Below are positions 4,386 to 6,708 of a stretch of DNA of 6,708 nt, one piece after another. Location of the stretch: contig CAKUXT010000111.1 in NCBI GenBank assembly GCA_934700375.1, positions 1 to 6,708 of the forward strand, in the 5' to 3' direction. Source of the DNA: an uncultured Bacilli bacterium. Lineage in GTDB: Bacteria; Bacillota_I; Bacilli_A; RFN20; CAG-288. A program made the position numbers and the translations under genes. A model generated the notes under the pieces. The model was not told the DNA's origin. It saw only the letters and a list, made by a program, of their open reading frames with translations, and made no database searches. Position 1 is the stretch's first letter. Each line of letters opens with the position of its first letter.

Positions 4386-6452
4386 TTACTTGACAGGATT
4401 GACAACAGTTGTTGTTCCGTCGGACAAAGAGATCGGGCAAGCTTTATAGTAACCATTGTAGTTGACAATTGCAGTTTCTAAAGTAACCTGCTTACCAACA
4501 AAGCCAGCCTTTTCGATGAATGCATACTGACCGCTGTCACCGGAGTAAATCATTAAGGACTTTGCGCCTTCTTCAGACATAGCAGCTTTGCTTTCATAGA
4601 AGACAATATTAAAATGTCCTCTACCCGAGGTGTCAACTTTCTGAACATATGCAGAAGTCTTGTAGATCATCGCAGTGTTTGCAATAGTGAAATCGGTGTC
4701 CATAAGATCCTTGAAGCCGATTTCAGTAAAGCTCTTTGTAGAATACCGCTTGTTGGTTCCGACAACAGCTACAAGAGAACAATTATCAATGGCAATTTGA
4801 GTCTTGGCACCATCCTTTTCGACTTCGTTTCTTGTACCGTTAACGACAACTTCATCGCCGTTGTTAAGGCCAGAAAGATCTTTGAAGAGGCAGACAACTG
4901 CTCCAGTATCATCAATGATATAGACACCGGACTTGTTGAGAGTCTTTGCAGAGACAACACCCTTGACCTGTACTTCGGTGCCGACTTCAGCATCGATAGC
5001 CTGTTTGACTGTAGAAGCTTGGCTTGCAGCATCAGAGAATGCGACTTCAACCTTGGCTGTTTCAGAGATTTCACCATAGGTTGCTGTGATGGAAATGACA
5101 GATTTGGCATCGCTGACATTGTTGATGTGGAAGATTTTCTTTCCGTCTTTATTTTCGAAATAAGCTAATTCAGTATTGCTGGAAGTATAGGCAAGCTTGA
5201 CTTCAGACATGGAGATGAGTTCAGAGGAATAAGAAGTGACAACTTCCATTTCAGGGTCACCGGCATACTGTTCATCGAACTGGCTTGTTGCGATATAATC
5301 AAGGACAAACTTCGGTGCCTTTTTCATATCGAACTTATAATTATCGACTGCAGTGACAGAGACAGGAACGAAACGATAAATAGCTCCGTTTGCAGTGGAT
5401 TTGCAGTTGAGGGCAGTAAGATAGATATCGACAACCTTGCCATCGAACTCATTCAATTCAGAATAATCAGAACCGTTGTTGGAAGTATAGACATAAGAAC
5501 CGGTCTTGTTATCCAAATCATCAATATAATAGTTGACGTGTCCATCGCCCTGCTTTCTGTTCAAGATGGCAGTGACATGATAGAGGCTTCCGGTGATATT
5601 CTTCTCAGTAACCTTGGTATCAAGAATTGCTTTGATAGTTGTATCTTCAATACCGGCCTTGGAGAATTCATTCTTTCCTTTATCAGTAGAAACCAATGTG
5701 GTCTTAGAGACCTGAATGGCACCCTGATAACCAATCTGAGCAGCAAGATTGGTTTCCTTTTCATCGATATAGTGTTCAATTTCACCGATGACAGTAACCT
5801 TGTTTCCTTCTCTGACCTGAACAGTTGTGAATCCGCCATAGATGAAGATAGAACCAGTCTCATCGACAAGGAGGAAACCGTTGTAGTTCATCTTCTGGGT
5901 GAAGGTTCTCTTAGCGACAACACCAGTGAGCTTAACCTTTGTTCCGACAGCAGCTTCTCTGCTAGCCTTGACAGTCATTTCAGTATAGCCTTCAGTGCTG
6001 ACATTGTGCTCAGCCTTTTCGATGTTCTTGATGATGGATTTGCCTATTTCAGGAACTTCCTTGAAAAGCTTTAAGGCACCGGTCAATGTGATGGTATCTC
6101 CAACGTGAGGAATATAATCCATTTCATTGAAATAGATGGTCTTTCCGCTTGCATCCAACATGTTGCAACCATAGACAGGAAGGTCATTGGTTCCATCGGT
6201 CAAAGTGAGCTGACCATAGAAGTAATTGGTGTAAGACTTGATTTTTCCTCTTACAGTGTAAGAAACAGTCTCATCATTGAGTTGGGCCAAGTCCATTGCA
6301 TCAGCAACAGAATAAACTGTCTCAGGCTTTACATCACTAGTAGGAGGAACAACAGAGTCAGGATTAGATTCCTTTCTGTCACAGCCTACAGCAAGAAAAG
6401 AAGCAAGAGCCAAAGCCAGAATACTGAAACGTCTAGTCGATTTGGAATTCAT
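4386..6452 (-). CDS. Multi-OB-fold lipoprotein with Ig-like module, 688 residues
   Basis: The start at 6452 is preferred: MNSKSTRR, a hydrophobic core (residues 9-22) and the lipobox AVGC with the lipidated cysteine at 24 form a proper lipoprotein signal. An upstream ATG at 6488 would add 12 residues, has no ribosome site and falls about where transcription should begin. GAAAGAGAG upstream of 6452 is a weak, rather distant Shine-Dalgarno site. After a Pro/Ser linker, OB-fold-like modules occupy about residues 46-147, 156-253, 271-368, 479-564 and 576-676. Modules 1, 2 and 4 show the pattern VxxxGxVxxxT...GxxxIxDxTGxIxVY...GDxVxVxG. An Ig-like module lies at about 379-472 (YTSSNTELAYFE...SITATYGEISETAKVEV). 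Such OB modules occur in Firmicute surface proteins, often attached to an extracellular nuclease; no nuclease domain is present here. Nucleic acid or glycan binding at the cell surface is possible but unproven. No tryptophan is present. It is transcribed alone. Confidence 0.82.
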   Translation of the reverse strand: MNSKSTRRFSILALALASFLAVGCDRKESNPDSVVPPTSDVKPETVYSVADAMDLAQLNDETVSYTVRGKIKSYTNYFYGQLTLTDGTNDLPVYGCNMLDASGKTIYFNEMDYIPHVGDTITLTGALKLFKEVPEIGKSIIKNIEKAEHNVSTEGYTEMTVKASREAAVGTKVKLTGVVAKRTFTQKMNYNGFLLVDETGSIFIYGGFTTVQVREGNKVTVIGEIEHYIDEKETNLAAQIGYQGAIQVSKTTLVSTDKGKNEFSKAGIEDTTIKAILDTKVTEKNITGSLYHVTAILNRKQGDGHVNYYIDDLDNKTGSYVYTSNNGSDYSELNEFDGKVVDIYLTALNCKSTANGAIYRFVPVSVTAVDNYKFDMKKAPKFVLDYIATSQFDEQYAGDPEMEVVTSYSSELISMSEVKLAYTSSNTELAYFENKDGKKIFHINNVSDAKSVISITATYGEISETAKVEVAFSDAASQASTVKQAIDAEVGTEVQVKGVVSAKTLNKSGVYIIDDTGAVVCLFKDLSGLNNGDEVVVNGTRNEVEKDGAKTQIAIDNCSLVAVVGTNKRYSTKSFTEIGFKDLMDTDFTIANTAMIYKTSAYVQKVDTSGRGHFNIVFYESKAAMSEEGAKSLMIYSGDSGQYAFIEKAGFVGKQVTLETAIVNYNGYYKACPISLSDGTTTVVNPVK

Positions 6453-6494
6453 TGTTTGTAATATCTCTCTTTCAATTAAGCATAACAAAAATCG

Positions 6495-6523
6495 AGTATA
6501 AACTAAACATGAACATTTGTTTA
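6495..6523 (-). promoter_or_regulatory. proximal promoter of the multi-OB-fold lipoprotein gene
   Basis: On the minus strand, TAAACA (6523-6518) and TATACT (6500-6495; 5 of 6) are 17 bases apart. Transcription would start near 6488, giving a leader of about 36 bases to the ATG at 6452. An inverted repeat, TAAACA (6504-6509) with TGTTTA (6518-6523), covers the spacer and the -35 and could be an operator. Confidence 0.5.
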
Positions 6524-6539
6524 TGAAAGCGATTTACAT
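6523..6539. promoter_or_regulatory. partial cre-like box next to the proximal -35
   Basis: ATGAAAGCGATTTACAT matches WTGNAANCGNWNNCAWW except at the two fixed bases C and A of the right arm, which appear one base further on. The left arm TGAAAGCG is ideal. It abuts the -35 of the proximal promoter of the minus-strand lipoprotein gene. Confidence 0.35.
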
Positions 6540-6590
6540 TTTGCAAAATATCGATAGTAATCAATAAACACAAGATTAAGTATGTCAAAA

Positions 6591-6607
6591 ATGTAAGCGG
6601 TACCATT
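6591..6607. promoter_or_regulatory. full-consensus cre box (CcpA operator candidate)
   Basis: ATGTAAGCGGTACCATT agrees with every specified position of the CcpA consensus WTGNAANCGNWNNCAWW. It sits about 140 bases upstream of the minus-strand lipoprotein start, between its candidate distal and proximal promoters. That position suits roadblock repression of the distal promoter or control of a gene beyond the right edge. Confidence 0.6.
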
Positions 6608-6645
6608 TTTAACGATTTTTATAAAAAGTCAAAGAAATTGAATAG

Positions 6646-6673
6646 ATTATACACTTAATCCCAAACTTTTCAT
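6646..6673 (-). promoter_or_regulatory. candidate distal promoter of the multi-OB-fold lipoprotein gene
   Basis: On the minus strand a perfect -10, TATAAT (6651-6646), follows ATGAAA (6673-6668; 4 of 6 to the -35 consensus) at 16 bases. It would start transcripts near 6639 with a leader of roughly 190 bases that contains the full-consensus cre box. Confidence 0.4.
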
Positions 6674-6689
6674 GGTTTATACTACCATG
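6671..6689. promoter_or_regulatory. 19-bp palindromic operator-like element
   Basis: CATGGT (6671-6676) and ACCATG (6684-6689) are perfect 6-bp arms around TTATACT. The centre contains a plus-strand TATACT that could be a -10 for a divergent gene outside the window (weak -35 TTAATC at 6655-6660, 17-base spacing). Its left arm also overlaps the distal minus-strand -35. No regulator can be named. Confidence 0.35.
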
Positions 6690-6708
6690 TAGATGAAAAT
6701 GCCGTTTC

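Larger units (their letters stand above)
6453..6708. other. AT-rich upstream regulatory region, no supported gene
   Basis: I see no open frame with a ribosome site here on either strand. The region holds the candidate promoters of the minus-strand lipoprotein gene, cre-like boxes, a 9-bp inverted repeat (TTACATTTT at 6534-6542 with AAAATGTAA at 6588-6596) and a palindrome near the right edge. A divergent plus-strand gene might begin beyond the edge. Confidence 0.6.

Noticed and set aside
4614..6461. Three plus-strand open frames (4614-5168, 5538-6074, 6105-6461) opposite the OB-fold lipoprotein gene.
   Set aside because: They mirror the codon structure of the minus-strand gene, give low-complexity Cys/Ser-rich products and lack ribosome sites.
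6453..6488. Upstream ATG at 6488 as the start of the OB-fold lipoprotein.
   Set aside because: It has no ribosome site, coincides with the predicted transcription start and adds residues before the signal peptide.
6560..6588. Perfect -35 TTGACA on the minus strand (6588-6583) beside the full cre box, considered as a main promoter.
   Set aside because: At 16-18 bases only TATTGA, ATTGAT or TTGATT are available, each a poor -10, so I could not support it over the other two candidates.
6677..6706. Possible 3' end of a minus-strand gene at the right edge (last residues NGIFIYMVV then TAA).
   Set aside because: Nine codons are too few to separate from chance, and no terminator follows.
6693..6708. 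Possible plus-strand gene start at the ATG at 6693.
   Set aside because: No Shine-Dalgarno site precedes it and only five codons are visible.

Overview
The window looks like chromosomal DNA of a low-to-moderate-GC, single-membrane Firmicute. An Erysipelotrichia- or Bacilli-type gut bacterium is my best guess, but this is an inference from gene families and not a taxonomic identification. Evidence: two lipoprotein signal peptides with lipoboxes, a YtrA-type GntR regulator with an ABC-2 exporter, a FloT-like flotillin, sigma-A-like promoters, Shine-Dalgarno sites of the AGGAGG type, and CcpA cre-like operators. Stop codons are TAA, TAG and TGA, so the standard code fits.

Layout. Bases 2-1363 hold a tightly packed plus-strand operon entering from the left: the C-terminal end of an ABC ATPase, a six-helix ABC-2 permease (1 bp gap), and a small GntR/YtrA-type repressor (2 bp gap). 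After only 45 bp, with its own candidate promoter but no terminator in between, comes a 502-residue flotillin (1409-2917). It ends in a clean intrinsic terminator (2933-2960). A 232-bp AT-rich spacer with helically phased A-tracts and a promoter carrying a cre-like box leads to a 365-residue lipoprotein of unknown function (3150-4247). A UUCG-loop terminator then faces a second terminator belonging to a convergent minus-strand gene (4386-6452). That gene encodes a 688-residue lipoprotein built from about five OB-fold-like modules and an Ig-like module. The last 256 bp are its AT-rich upstream region, with candidate promoters, one full-consensus cre box, a second partial cre and a 19-bp palindrome.

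How it fits together. All six genes are membrane- or envelope-related. The ABC/GntR set resembles the self-regulated YtrABC-type stress exporters. The flotillin organises membrane microdomains and may be partly co-transcribed with the exporter. The two lipoproteins are exported and lipid-anchored; both have cre-like sites near their promoters, which suggests shared carbon-catabolite control. I see no phage, insertion sequence, CRISPR array, tRNA or rRNA. I found no clearly new multi-gene system. The points most worth checking are the cre boxes at the two lipoprotein genes, the curved-DNA promoter, the Gln in the ATPase H-loop and the nuclease-less OB-fold lipoprotein.
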